From Tissierellia bacterium (GTDB lineage: Bacteria > Bacillota > Clostridia > Tissierellales > Tepidimicrobiaceae), in assembly GCA_012735215.1 (NCBI GenBank), contig JAAYHX010000014.1, positions 1 to 38,151 of the forward strand: 38,151 nt of DNA. Reading direction: 5' to 3'. Made by a program: the position numbers and the translations under genes. Shown here piece by piece: positions 8,542-15,407 of the stretch. Below the pieces are notes generated by a model that was not told the DNA's origin, did no database searches, and was given only the letters and a program-made list of their open reading frames with translations. Within the stretch, counting starts at the first letter, position 1; the number at the start of each line of letters is the position of its first letter.

Positions 8542-8597
8542 ACCTCCATTTTACAGATAATAAGCTATATAAAATCTGTAAAATGGAGGTTTTAAAT
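8542..8597 (+). terminator. Perfect 17-bp hairpin: terminator and cover of the next ribosome binding site
   Basis: 8542-8558 pairs perfectly with 8574-8590 around a 15-nt loop, followed by TTTAAATTT. As a terminator it ends the transporter transcript. Its 3' arm contains the GGAGG (8585-8589) that serves the TTG start at 8598, so the folded RNA would also hide that site. Confidence 0.75.
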
Positions 8598-9326
8598 TTG
8601 AGAAATAAACTGTTGGAAAGGATATCAAACTCTAAAGTTAAAGCTCAGGAAATCACTTCAGACATTTTGCTGTTGGATCTTGGAGAGGTTAATGCCTATC
8701 TTATAGGAGATCCTTTTGCTGATAGGAAGGATTTTGCATTGGTGGATGCTGGATTTGAAAACTCCTATGATCTTATAGTTGCTGCAGTAGAAAGAAGATT
8801 TGGAGACGATACTAAGCCCAACTCCATAATACTTACCCACGGCCATTTTGATAATCTAGGTTCAGCTATCAGCTTGTCTGAAAAATGGGATATACCAGTT
8901 TTTGTGCATCAACTGGAGCTTCCATATATTACTGGTCAGAAAGACTACCAAATGACAGATCCAAACAAATCCTTTCCTCATAACAGCTTAGATATAAACC
9001 ATAGAGTCTCAGTCCTTCCGGCAGATGGCAGCATCCCTGATATGCCAGGATGGAAATGGATACATACTCCAGGTCACACGGAAGGTCATATTTGTCTATT
9101 TAGGGAGATGGACAGGACACTTATTGCTGGGGATTCAGTACTGATACAGGAAGATGAGTTCCCCCATGACCAAATTACTGAAGATTTGATGGCTGCAAGG
9201 GACTCCTTGCTCAGCTTGAAAGCTCTTAATCCCTATATCATTGCTCCCAGTCATGGAAAGCCCCTTAGAGGCAGGGAAGCAGCGGAGACTTTGGATAACT
9301 TGATTAACAATATATATAAGATATAA
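8598..9326 (+). CDS. Metallo-beta-lactamase-fold hydrolase with an altered metal motif
   Basis: A 242-residue cytosolic hydrolase of the metallo-beta-lactamase fold. Metal-binding features are H81-G-H83-F-D85 followed by N86, H160 in TPGHTEGH, D179 in AGDSV and H219 in SHGKP. The usual motif is HxHxDH, and its last His is Asn here, which may weaken the second metal site. The start is read as TTG 8598, eight bases after GGAGG. An ATG at 8583 is in frame but lies in the hairpin stem and lacks a binding site. The substrate is unknown; relatives include glyoxalase-II-like and lactonase-like enzymes. Confidence 0.82.
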   Translation: MRNKLLERISNSKVKAQEITSDILLLDLGEVNAYLIGDPFADRKDFALVDAGFENSYDLIVAAVERRFGDDTKPNSIILTHGHFDNLGSAISLSEKWDIPVFVHQLELPYITGQKDYQMTDPNKSFPHNSLDINHRVSVLPADGSIPDMPGWKWIHTPGHTEGHICLFREMDRTLIAGDSVLIQEDEFPHDQITEDLMAARDSLLSLKALNPYIIAPSHGKPLRGREAAETLDNLINNIYKI

Positions 9327-9340
9327 AAATAAAAATCAGT

Positions 9341-9378
9341 AAAAATAAGCCTGAACTTATCTCAGGCTTATTTTTATG
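9341..9378 (+). terminator. Rho-independent terminator after the MBL-fold gene
   Basis: AAAAATAAGCCTGA (9341-9354) pairs with 9362-9375 around a 7-nt loop, ending in T5. It has U-runs on both strands. Confidence 0.9.
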
Positions 9379-9474
9379 ACAAAACAGTATAACAGATTTA
9401 TCAATAAGTACAGCATATAGTTTAGTGAGATATAATTTATGCCCATAATTTTTCTGTAAAAATAATTATTAATA

Positions 9475-9502
9475 TTGCTTTTTTGCATCCACATGATATA
9501 AT
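9475..9502 (+). promoter_or_regulatory. Extended -10 promoter of the rbsR-like gene
   Basis: TTGCTT at 9475-9480, a 16-base spacer, then TATAAT at 9497-9502 with TGA directly upstream (extended -10). The operator boxes begin at its downstream edge. Confidence 0.7.
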
Positions 9503-9503
9503 T

Positions 9504-9568
9504 TAGGTAAACGATTACCTAGGAAATCGATTACTCAAGTAAACGTTTACTTGAATAATTGATTAACC
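9504..9568 (+). promoter_or_regulatory. Four tandem LacI-type operator boxes at 16-bp spacing
   Basis: Palindromic boxes are centred at 9512.5 (TAGGTAAACGATTACCTA), 9528.5 (core AATCGATT), 9544.5 (CAAGTAAACGTTTACTTG, perfect 18 bp) and 9560.5 (TAATTGATTA, imperfect). The centres are exactly 16 bp apart. The array covers the predicted transcription start and early leader of the LacI-family gene, as expected for autorepression. Confidence 0.7.
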
Positions 9569-9590
9569 ATGAGACACTGAGGTGATATAG

Positions 9591-10574
9591 TTGCCAACTA
9601 TCAAAGAAATAGCTGAAATGGCTAATGTATCTACTGCTACCGTTTCCAAGGTCCTAAATGGTAAGGACAAGTATATAAGTGAAAAGACCAGGCAAAAGAT
9701 CCTGGAAATTGTGGAAAGGGAAGGCTATATACCCAACGGTATTGCAAAGAGCTTAAAGATAAAGAAGACCAAAACCATAGGACTTATTATGCCCGATGTG
9801 ATGAATCCCTTTTTCGCCGAATTAGCCAGAGGAGCAGAGGATGCTGCAGAAAAGAGGGGCTATATTGTCATTATTTGCAACTCTGAGAACAGGATTTCCA
9901 AAGAGGAAAAGTACCTAAATATACTTCAGGAGAAGATGGTGGATGGGATAATAATGACTGCTTCAGAAAGTATTGCTTCCCATTCTATAGAAAAATGCAA
10001 TATTCCCATAGTGTTAGTGGATAGGGATTTGGAAATGGACAAGCCCATTGGACATATTACAGTTAACAATGAGGAAGGTACATTTATGGCAACTAAATAC
10101 CTTATAGAAAAGGGATGTAAAAACATTGGCTTTATATCCTCTAAGATAGTAAACAAGCTTTCTAATGAGCGCTTAGAAGGGTATAAAAGAGCCTTAGAGG
10201 AGCATGGGTTTGCAGTAGATGAAGATAAGATATACTTGGAGAATTACAACGTAGAATCAGGCTATAATGGGGCCAGATATCTATTGGACAAGGGGGACAT
10301 AGATGGCATATGCTGCGGTAATGATATGATAGCCATTGGAGCCATTCGCTCCCTGAAGGAAAGAGGCATTAGAGTACCTGAAGATGTTAAGGTCATAGGT
10401 TTTGATAATATCTCCATATCCAAGTATATCGAACCACCCCTTACAACTATCGCTCAGCCTATATATGAAATTGGACAAGAATCTGTAAAAATGCTTTTAT
10501 CTATTATAGAAAAGAAGGATGTAAATCTAACAAAGGTTCTTGATTTAAAACTGGTTGAAAGGGGGAGTTGCTAA
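9591..10574 (+). CDS. rbsR: LacI-family transcriptional regulator, probable ribose repressor
   Basis: A 327-residue regulator. The N-terminal LacI helix-turn-helix (residues 2-50, ATVSKVLNG hinge-side motif) is followed by a periplasmic-binding-protein-like ligand domain with the usual TIGLIMPDVMNPFFAELARG start. A TTG start at 9591 is used because GAGGTGAT lies just upstream and the protein then begins PTIKEIAEMANVS, as in relatives. Ribokinase follows 52 bases downstream on the same strand, which points to ribose or a ribose derivative as inducer. No ribose transporter genes are present here. The tandem operator array just upstream suggests the protein represses its own operon. Confidence 0.85.
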   Translation: MPTIKEIAEMANVSTATVSKVLNGKDKYISEKTRQKILEIVEREGYIPNGIAKSLKIKKTKTIGLIMPDVMNPFFAELARGAEDAAEKRGYIVIICNSENRISKEEKYLNILQEKMVDGIIMTASESIASHSIEKCNIPIVLVDRDLEMDKPIGHITVNNEEGTFMATKYLIEKGCKNIGFISSKIVNKLSNERLEGYKRALEEHGFAVDEDKIYLENYNVESGYNGARYLLDKGDIDGICCGNDMIAIGAIRSLKERGIRVPEDVKVIGFDNISISKYIEPPLTTIAQPIYEIGQESVKMLLSIIEKKDVNLTKVLDLKLVERGSC

Positions 10575-10626
10575 GGGCAAACAATAGGAATGGAGGATAA
10601 TCCATATCCATGGAGGAGGAAGTTTA

Positions 10627-11544
10627 ATGGCAGATATTGTAGTTGTAGGAAGTTTGAATATGGACCTAATAGTAAGAGTACCCCATATTCCAAAGGTAGG
10701 AGAAACCATATTGGCTAAGGAGATCCATAACAATGGTGGAGGTAAAGGAGCCAATCAAGCCATAGCCGCTGCCAGGCTAGGTAGTAGTGTTGCCATGGTT
10801 GGGAAGGTTGGCCAGGATAAAAATGGACATGCCCTGTTAAATGCGCTAATGAAGGAAAATATAGATATTACAGGCGTGGAATTTTCTGAGGATATGACAG
10901 GAACTGCCTTTATACAGGTAAGCGATGAAGGTGATAACAATATAGTTGTATATTCTGGAGCTAACAGACATGTGGATATAGCCCAAATAGAAAGGAACAG
11001 ACATATTATTGAAAACAGCAAGATATGCGTTCTACAGATGGAGATTCCATTTGAAGTAGTAAAATACGTTGCCAATATATGCTACAGCAAGGGCGTTAAA
11101 GTGGTATTCAATCCTGCACCAGCCACGGCTCAAATAGATGACGACCTATTGAAAAAGTCCTATATACTAATCCCCAATGAGACAGAATTATTCTTGCTTG
11201 CTGGAGAGGATGGACTCAACCTTGACAGGATAGATGAAGTCATTGAAAAGGTCTATAGGAGAGGAGTTAATAACCTTATAGTTACCTTAGGGGATAAGGG
11301 TTCTCTTTACTATAATGGTGAGAAAAAACTGGTATTTGAAAGCAAGAAGGTAAAGGCTGCGGACACAACTGCTGCTGGTGATTCCTTCATAGGAGCCTTG
11401 GTAACTGGCCTGGTAGAAGGTAAAACTTTAGAAGATTCCATTGAGTTTGCAACCTATGTTGCTGCATTAACAGTAACTAAGTTAGGAGCTCAAAATTCTC
11501 TGCCTACTAGGGAAGAAGTGGAAAGTTTTATCATTAATAATTAG
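10627..11544 (+). CDS. rbsK: Ribokinase
   Basis: Phosphorylates ribose to ribose 5-phosphate with ATP. It is a PfkB-family kinase of 305 residues, the usual length. Motif 1 is the N-GGGKGANQAIAAARLG segment near residue 38. Motif 2 is DTTAAGDSF with catalytic base D252, preceding the anion hole. The ATG has GAGGAGGAAG upstream. It is cotranscribed with the LacI-family regulator. No D-ribose pyranase or ABC transporter accompanies it, so the sugar may come from nucleoside breakdown or a transporter encoded elsewhere. Confidence 0.93.
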   Translation: MADIVVVGSLNMDLIVRVPHIPKVGETILAKEIHNNGGGKGANQAIAAARLGSSVAMVGKVGQDKNGHALLNALMKENIDITGVEFSEDMTGTAFIQVSDEGDNNIVVYSGANRHVDIAQIERNRHIIENSKICVLQMEIPFEVVKYVANICYSKGVKVVFNPAPATAQIDDDLLKKSYILIPNETELFLLAGEDGLNLDRIDEVIEKVYRRGVNNLIVTLGDKGSLYYNGEKKLVFESKKVKAADTTAAGDSFIGALVTGLVEGKTLEDSIEFATYVAALTVTKLGAQNSLPTREEVESFIINN

Positions 11545-11829
11545 GACTATAAACTAATATAGAGATAACTTTATGAGAAAATTATTGGTTTTTTTTCAAA
11601 CCTATAAAAATATTTTCATATTTCGTCACAACCTAATAATCCTGGACAATAACTTAGAGGAAAAAGTACTTTTTTTATTTACCAGGAAATAAAATGTCGA
11701 TGTTTTTCAGAGATAGGTATTATACAAGTTTAATATGCTAAAATTAAGTTATAGAATCTAATATTTTGAAAACTATACAGCATTGTAGTTGAATTTTTAA
11801 AGCCTAATAAAAAAATTTTATTTTAGGAA
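11545..11829 (+). other. Gap between rbsK and the pyr promoter
   Basis: I see no open frame, no RNA gene and no convincing terminator; only a short GGTTT/AAACC hairpin with a T-filled loop near 11587-11602. The DNA is very A+T-rich. Confidence 0.4.
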
Positions 11830-11858
11830 TAGACATATGCTTAATAATATGTTATACT
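11830..11858 (+). promoter_or_regulatory. Promoter of the pyr operon
   Basis: TAGACA at 11830-11835, a 17-base spacer, then TATACT at 11853-11858 with TG one base upstream (extended -10). Transcription would start near 11865, just ahead of the first attenuator. Confidence 0.75.
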
Positions 11859-11879
11859 ACATCAAAATGAAACCTTTAA

Positions 11880-11992
11880 ACTGGGCCTGTGAGTCCGGTA
11901 AGGTGTTATGAGTATGCTTCATTTGTTATAGTTCTATAGAAATCAGATGAATGTTAATATTAACGCCTTACCAAACGGTATGGCGTTTTTTT
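11880..11992 (+). promoter_or_regulatory. PyrR attenuator 1
   Basis: The PyrR-binding hairpin is at 11880-11899, with stem ACTGG/CCGGT and loop GCCTGTGAGT, retaining the CC-N-GUGAG core. The antiterminator strand GGTAAGGTGTTA (11897-11908) can pair with 11961-11972. The terminator stem is 11962-11972 with 11977-11987 (one mismatch), followed by seven T. UMP-bound PyrR would stabilise the first hairpin and so favour termination. Confidence 0.85.
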
Positions 11993-12066
11993 GCTAATAA
12001 TCATTTGGTAAAAGTACATAAGTTAATAATGTGATTATATCCTAAAAGTGAAAACCACCTTTAATA

Positions 12067-12158
12067 CAGTCCCGTGAGGCTGTCAAGGGAGTGCGGATAT
12101 TTATGCTGCTTTTTGCAAATATTTGTATGCCTTGATAGCCTATATCAAGGTTTTTTTT
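12067..12158 (+). promoter_or_regulatory. PyrR attenuator 2
   Basis: The binding hairpin at 12067-12082 (CAGTCCCGTGAGGCTG) matches the PyrR loop consensus well. The antiterminator strand CTGTCAAGG (12080-12088) pairs with CCTTGATAG (12130-12138). The terminator stem is 12130-12137 with 12143-12150, followed by eight T. It lies about 75 bases after attenuator 1 with no gene between them. Confidence 0.88.
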
Positions 12159-12239
12159 ATGCCCATAAAGGAATTATGACAGTTGTAGTGATATTCATTT
12201 TATTAACATTAATAGATTGAAGAAAGGATTGGTGATTGA

Positions 12240-13184
12240 ATGACCTTATCTAAAAAGGACTTCTTGGGTTTAAGAAATATTAACTGTCACGAAATAAACG
12301 AAATATTAGAAACAGCTAAATTGATGAAGTACACTCTAGTAAAAAACAACAAGAAAACATCTTATCTTCAAGGGAAAACCATAGTAACCCTATTCTATGA
12401 AAACAGTACAAGAACCCGCTTATCCTTTGAATTAGCTAGTAAATATATGAGTGCCAGTGTAGCAAACGTATCGGCTTCCTCTAGCAGCGTAGCTAAAGGT
12501 GAAAGCCTTATGGACACAGGAAGGACTATAGAGCGGATGGGTGTAGATGTAATTATAATAAGACATCCTCTCTCAGGGGCTGCCCATCTTTTAGCCCGTA
12601 ATGTTAATGTTTCAGTTATCAATGCTGGGGATGGAATGAACGAACATCCTACTCAAGCTCTGTTAGATATGTTTACCATGTGTGAAAAAAAAGGAGGGAT
12701 TCAAGGACTTCAAGTGGCTATTATAGGTGATATACTCCATAGCAGGGTAGCTAGAAGTAATATATGGGGATTAACCACTATGGGGGCAAAGGTTCGTGTA
12801 GCAGGGCCTTCTACTTTGATGCCTCCTGGTCTTGAGGATATAGGGGTACAAGTTTTCAGCAATGTTGAAGATGCAATACGTGATGCAGATGTTGTTATGG
12901 CATTACGCCTACAGAAGGAGAGGCAGGAAAGTAGCCTTCTACCTTCTATAAGGGAATACTCAAAAGTATATGGTCTCAATAAAGAAAGAATTGCTCTCGC
13001 ACGCAAAGATGTTTTGATAATGCATCCAGGTCCTATAAATAGAGGTGTAGAACTAACTTCACATATTGCAGACTGTGTTAATTCTACTATTAATGAGCAG
13101 GTAACCAACGGAGTGGCTGTACGAATGGCGCTACTTTATCTAATAACTAGAAGGAGGCAGAATTCAAATGCTTTGTATTCATAA
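12240..13184 (+). CDS. pyrB: Aspartate carbamoyltransferase catalytic subunit
   Basis: Condenses carbamoyl phosphate with aspartate, the first committed pyrimidine step. It has 314 residues. The carbamoyl-phosphate loop S56-T-R-T-R60 is present, followed by the SSSVAKGES loop, HPTQALLD at residue 136, and HPGPINRG near the C-terminus. The start at 12240 follows AAAGGATTGGTGAT. No pyrI regulatory subunit is present, as is usual in Firmicutes. The 3' end overlaps pyrC by 17 bases, and the pyrC ribosome binding site lies within pyrB. Confidence 0.96.
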   Translation: MTLSKKDFLGLRNINCHEINEILETAKLMKYTLVKNNKKTSYLQGKTIVTLFYENSTRTRLSFELASKYMSASVANVSASSSSVAKGESLMDTGRTIERMGVDVIIIRHPLSGAAHLLARNVNVSVINAGDGMNEHPTQALLDMFTMCEKKGGIQGLQVAIIGDILHSRVARSNIWGLTTMGAKVRVAGPSTLMPPGLEDIGVQVFSNVEDAIRDADVVMALRLQKERQESSLLPSIREYSKVYGLNKERIALARKDVLIMHPGPINRGVELTSHIADCVNSTINEQVTNGVAVRMALLYLITRRRQNSNALYS

Positions 13185-14454
13185 TGGAAATATTATTGAT
13201 GGCAAAAGGAAAGATTTTTACCAGGGGGATATTCTTATAGACAAGGGGAAGATTGTGGAGATAAGCTGTAATAATCTATGCTATAAGGCAGAGAAGATTA
13301 TTGACGCTAAAAATCTATGGGTAATGCCTGGTTTTATAGATGTTCACTGCCACCTTAGAGAACCTGGATTTGAATATAAAGAAGATATTGCTTCAGGCAC
13401 TAGAAGTGCAGCAGCAGGAGGATTTACTAGTATAGCATGCATGCCTAATACAAAGCCAACCATTGATAATGCAGCTATGGTGAACTTTATAAAGATGAAA
13501 GCTGCTCAGGAAGGCAAGGTTAAAGTATATCCAATTGGGGCAATAACAAAGGGTAGGGAAGGCAAGGAATTAACTGAAATGAAGGAATTGTTGGAAGCAG
13601 GGGTTATTGCCCTATCTGATGATGGGGACCCAGTATCAGATTCCCGTATAATGCGACTAGCTTTAGAATATGCTGGGCAATGGGGGTTGCCATTAATATC
13701 CCACTGTGAAGATAAATCTTTAGCTAAGGATGGGGTAATGAATGAGGGAATTATTTCTACTATGTTAGGACTTAAAGGCATACCATCAGCTGCAGAAGAG
13801 ATAATGGTGGCTCGAGATGTGATTCTGGCAGGCACAACTGGAGCACCCCTCCATATAGCCCATGTTAGTACAAAAGGGTCAGTAGAAATCATCCGCAAAG
13901 CCAAATCTATGGGGATAAAAGTCACCTGTGAAACAGCACCCCACTATTTTTCAGCTGATGAAAAATGGGTAGATGGTTATGATACTAACGCTAAAGTAAA
14001 TCCTCCTTTGCGTACAGAAGAAGATGTGGAAGCCATTAAAAAGGGATTGCAAGATGGAACTATAGACATAATAGCAACAGATCATGCTCCCCATCATAGG
14101 GATGAAAAAGAGATAGAATACCCTTTGGCAGCTAGTGGCATATCGGGATTTGAAACAGCTTTTGCTTTATGCTATACAAATCTAGTAACAGAAAATGTCA
14201 TATCTCTAGTTGAACTAGTTAATAAAATGAGTACAATTCCTGCCCGAATATTCAAAATCCACGGGGGGACCCTGGAAGTTGGTAAAGCAGCGGATATAGC
14301 CATAGTTAACCTTAAGGAAGAGTATACAATAGATGTACAAGGCTTTTATTCAAAAGGCAAAAATAACCCTTTTCATGGGAAAAAAGTTAAGGGAAAAGTT
14401 GTATACACAATTGTCCAAGGAAAAGTTGTATATGATGATGGAAAAATTATATAG
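13168..14454 (+). CDS. pyrC: Dihydroorotase, class I
   Basis: Cyclises carbamoyl aspartate to dihydroorotate. It has 428 residues, the usual length of the Bacillus-type (class I) zinc amidohydrolase. The metal motif D-V-H60-C-H62-L-R-E-P starts the barrel. The SDDGDPV segment follows, and DHAPHH supplies the catalytic Asp near residue 306. The ATG at 13168 has AAGGAGG within the end of pyrB, and the genes overlap, suggesting coupled translation. Confidence 0.96.
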   Translation: MLCIHNGNIIDGKRKDFYQGDILIDKGKIVEISCNNLCYKAEKIIDAKNLWVMPGFIDVHCHLREPGFEYKEDIASGTRSAAAGGFTSIACMPNTKPTIDNAAMVNFIKMKAAQEGKVKVYPIGAITKGREGKELTEMKELLEAGVIALSDDGDPVSDSRIMRLALEYAGQWGLPLISHCEDKSLAKDGVMNEGIISTMLGLKGIPSAAEEIMVARDVILAGTTGAPLHIAHVSTKGSVEIIRKAKSMGIKVTCETAPHYFSADEKWVDGYDTNAKVNPPLRTEEDVEAIKKGLQDGTIDIIATDHAPHHRDEKEIEYPLAASGISGFETAFALCYTNLVTENVISLVELVNKMSTIPARIFKIHGGTLEVGKAADIAIVNLKEEYTIDVQGFYSKGKNNPFHGKKVKGKVVYTIVQGKVVYDDGKII

Positions 14455-14470
14455 AAAGAGGTAGAGATAA

Positions 14471-15394
14471 TTGATAGATCAGTTGATTACAAATATATTA
14501 AAAAAAAGAAATCCATCGGTAGTAGGGCTGGATACTAAGCTAGAATATCTGCCTGATTTTCTTATAGAAAAATATTGTTCAAAGGAGCCTAGTTTGAAAA
14601 ATGCAGTCCTGGCTATTCAAGAGTTTAACAAAAGGATAATAGATGAAGTATATGATTTAATCCCAGCTATAAAGCTACAGATTGCCTACTATGAGATGTA
14701 TGGAATTGATGGATTAAAAGCCTTTCTAGAGACTGCCAGATATGCCCGAGAAAAAGGACTTATAGTAATTTCTGATGTAAAACGCAATGATATTGGTCCT
14801 ACAGCAGAAGCGTATTCCACTGCATATCTCGGTAAGACTCAGGTAAAAGGAGTTAGACATGAAGTTTTTTCTTCAGATTTTATAACAGTTAATCCATATT
14901 TGGGAATAGATGGAATCAAGCCATTTATAGATGATTGTAACAAATATAATAAAGGGATATTCGTACTTGTAAAGACCTCTAACCCATCTTCTGGAGAGTT
15001 TCAAGACTTGCTTGTTCAAAACAAACCCTTATACCAGTATGTTGGTGAAAAAGTAAGGGAGTGGGGAAATGATAGCCTAGGAAATTTTGGATATAGTCGA
15101 GTAGGAGCTGTTGTAGGTGCTACTTATCCCAAACAATTAGCTGAGCTTAGAAAAATAATGCCCAATACATTTTTTCTTATTCCAGGGTATGGAGCTCAAG
15201 GAGGAAAGGCACAAGATATACTACAGTGTTTTGATAGGAGAGGGTTAGGGGCTATTGTAAATGCTTCTCGAAGCGTTATTTGTGCTTATAGAAGAAAAGA
15301 ATGGGAAAAAGTATTTTCTCCACAACAATTTGCCCAGGCTTCCAGAGGAGAAGTGTTAAGAATGAAAAAAGAGTTTGAAAAACTGTGGGAATAA
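14471..15394 (+). CDS. pyrF: Orotidine 5'-phosphate decarboxylase, long (type 2) form
   Basis: Decarboxylates OMP to UMP. At 307 residues it is the long form, about 70 residues longer than Bacillus PyrF. The catalytic D102-x-K104-R-N-D107 triad sits in SDVKRNDIGPTAEAY, with GLDTKLEYLP at the N-terminus and the phosphate-binding PGYGAQGG loop late in the protein. A TTG start at 14471 follows AGAGGTAGAG. In Bacillus-type operons the carA gene lies between pyrC and carB; here that slot holds pyrF. Confidence 0.94.
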   Translation: MIDQLITNILKKRNPSVVGLDTKLEYLPDFLIEKYCSKEPSLKNAVLAIQEFNKRIIDEVYDLIPAIKLQIAYYEMYGIDGLKAFLETARYAREKGLIVISDVKRNDIGPTAEAYSTAYLGKTQVKGVRHEVFSSDFITVNPYLGIDGIKPFIDDCNKYNKGIFVLVKTSNPSSGEFQDLLVQNKPLYQYVGEKVREWGNDSLGNFGYSRVGAVVGATYPKQLAELRKIMPNTFFLIPGYGAQGGKAQDILQCFDRRGLGAIVNASRSVICAYRRKEWEKVFSPQQFAQASRGEVLRMKKEFEKLWE

Positions 15395-15407
15395 AGGAGG
15401 GATAGAT

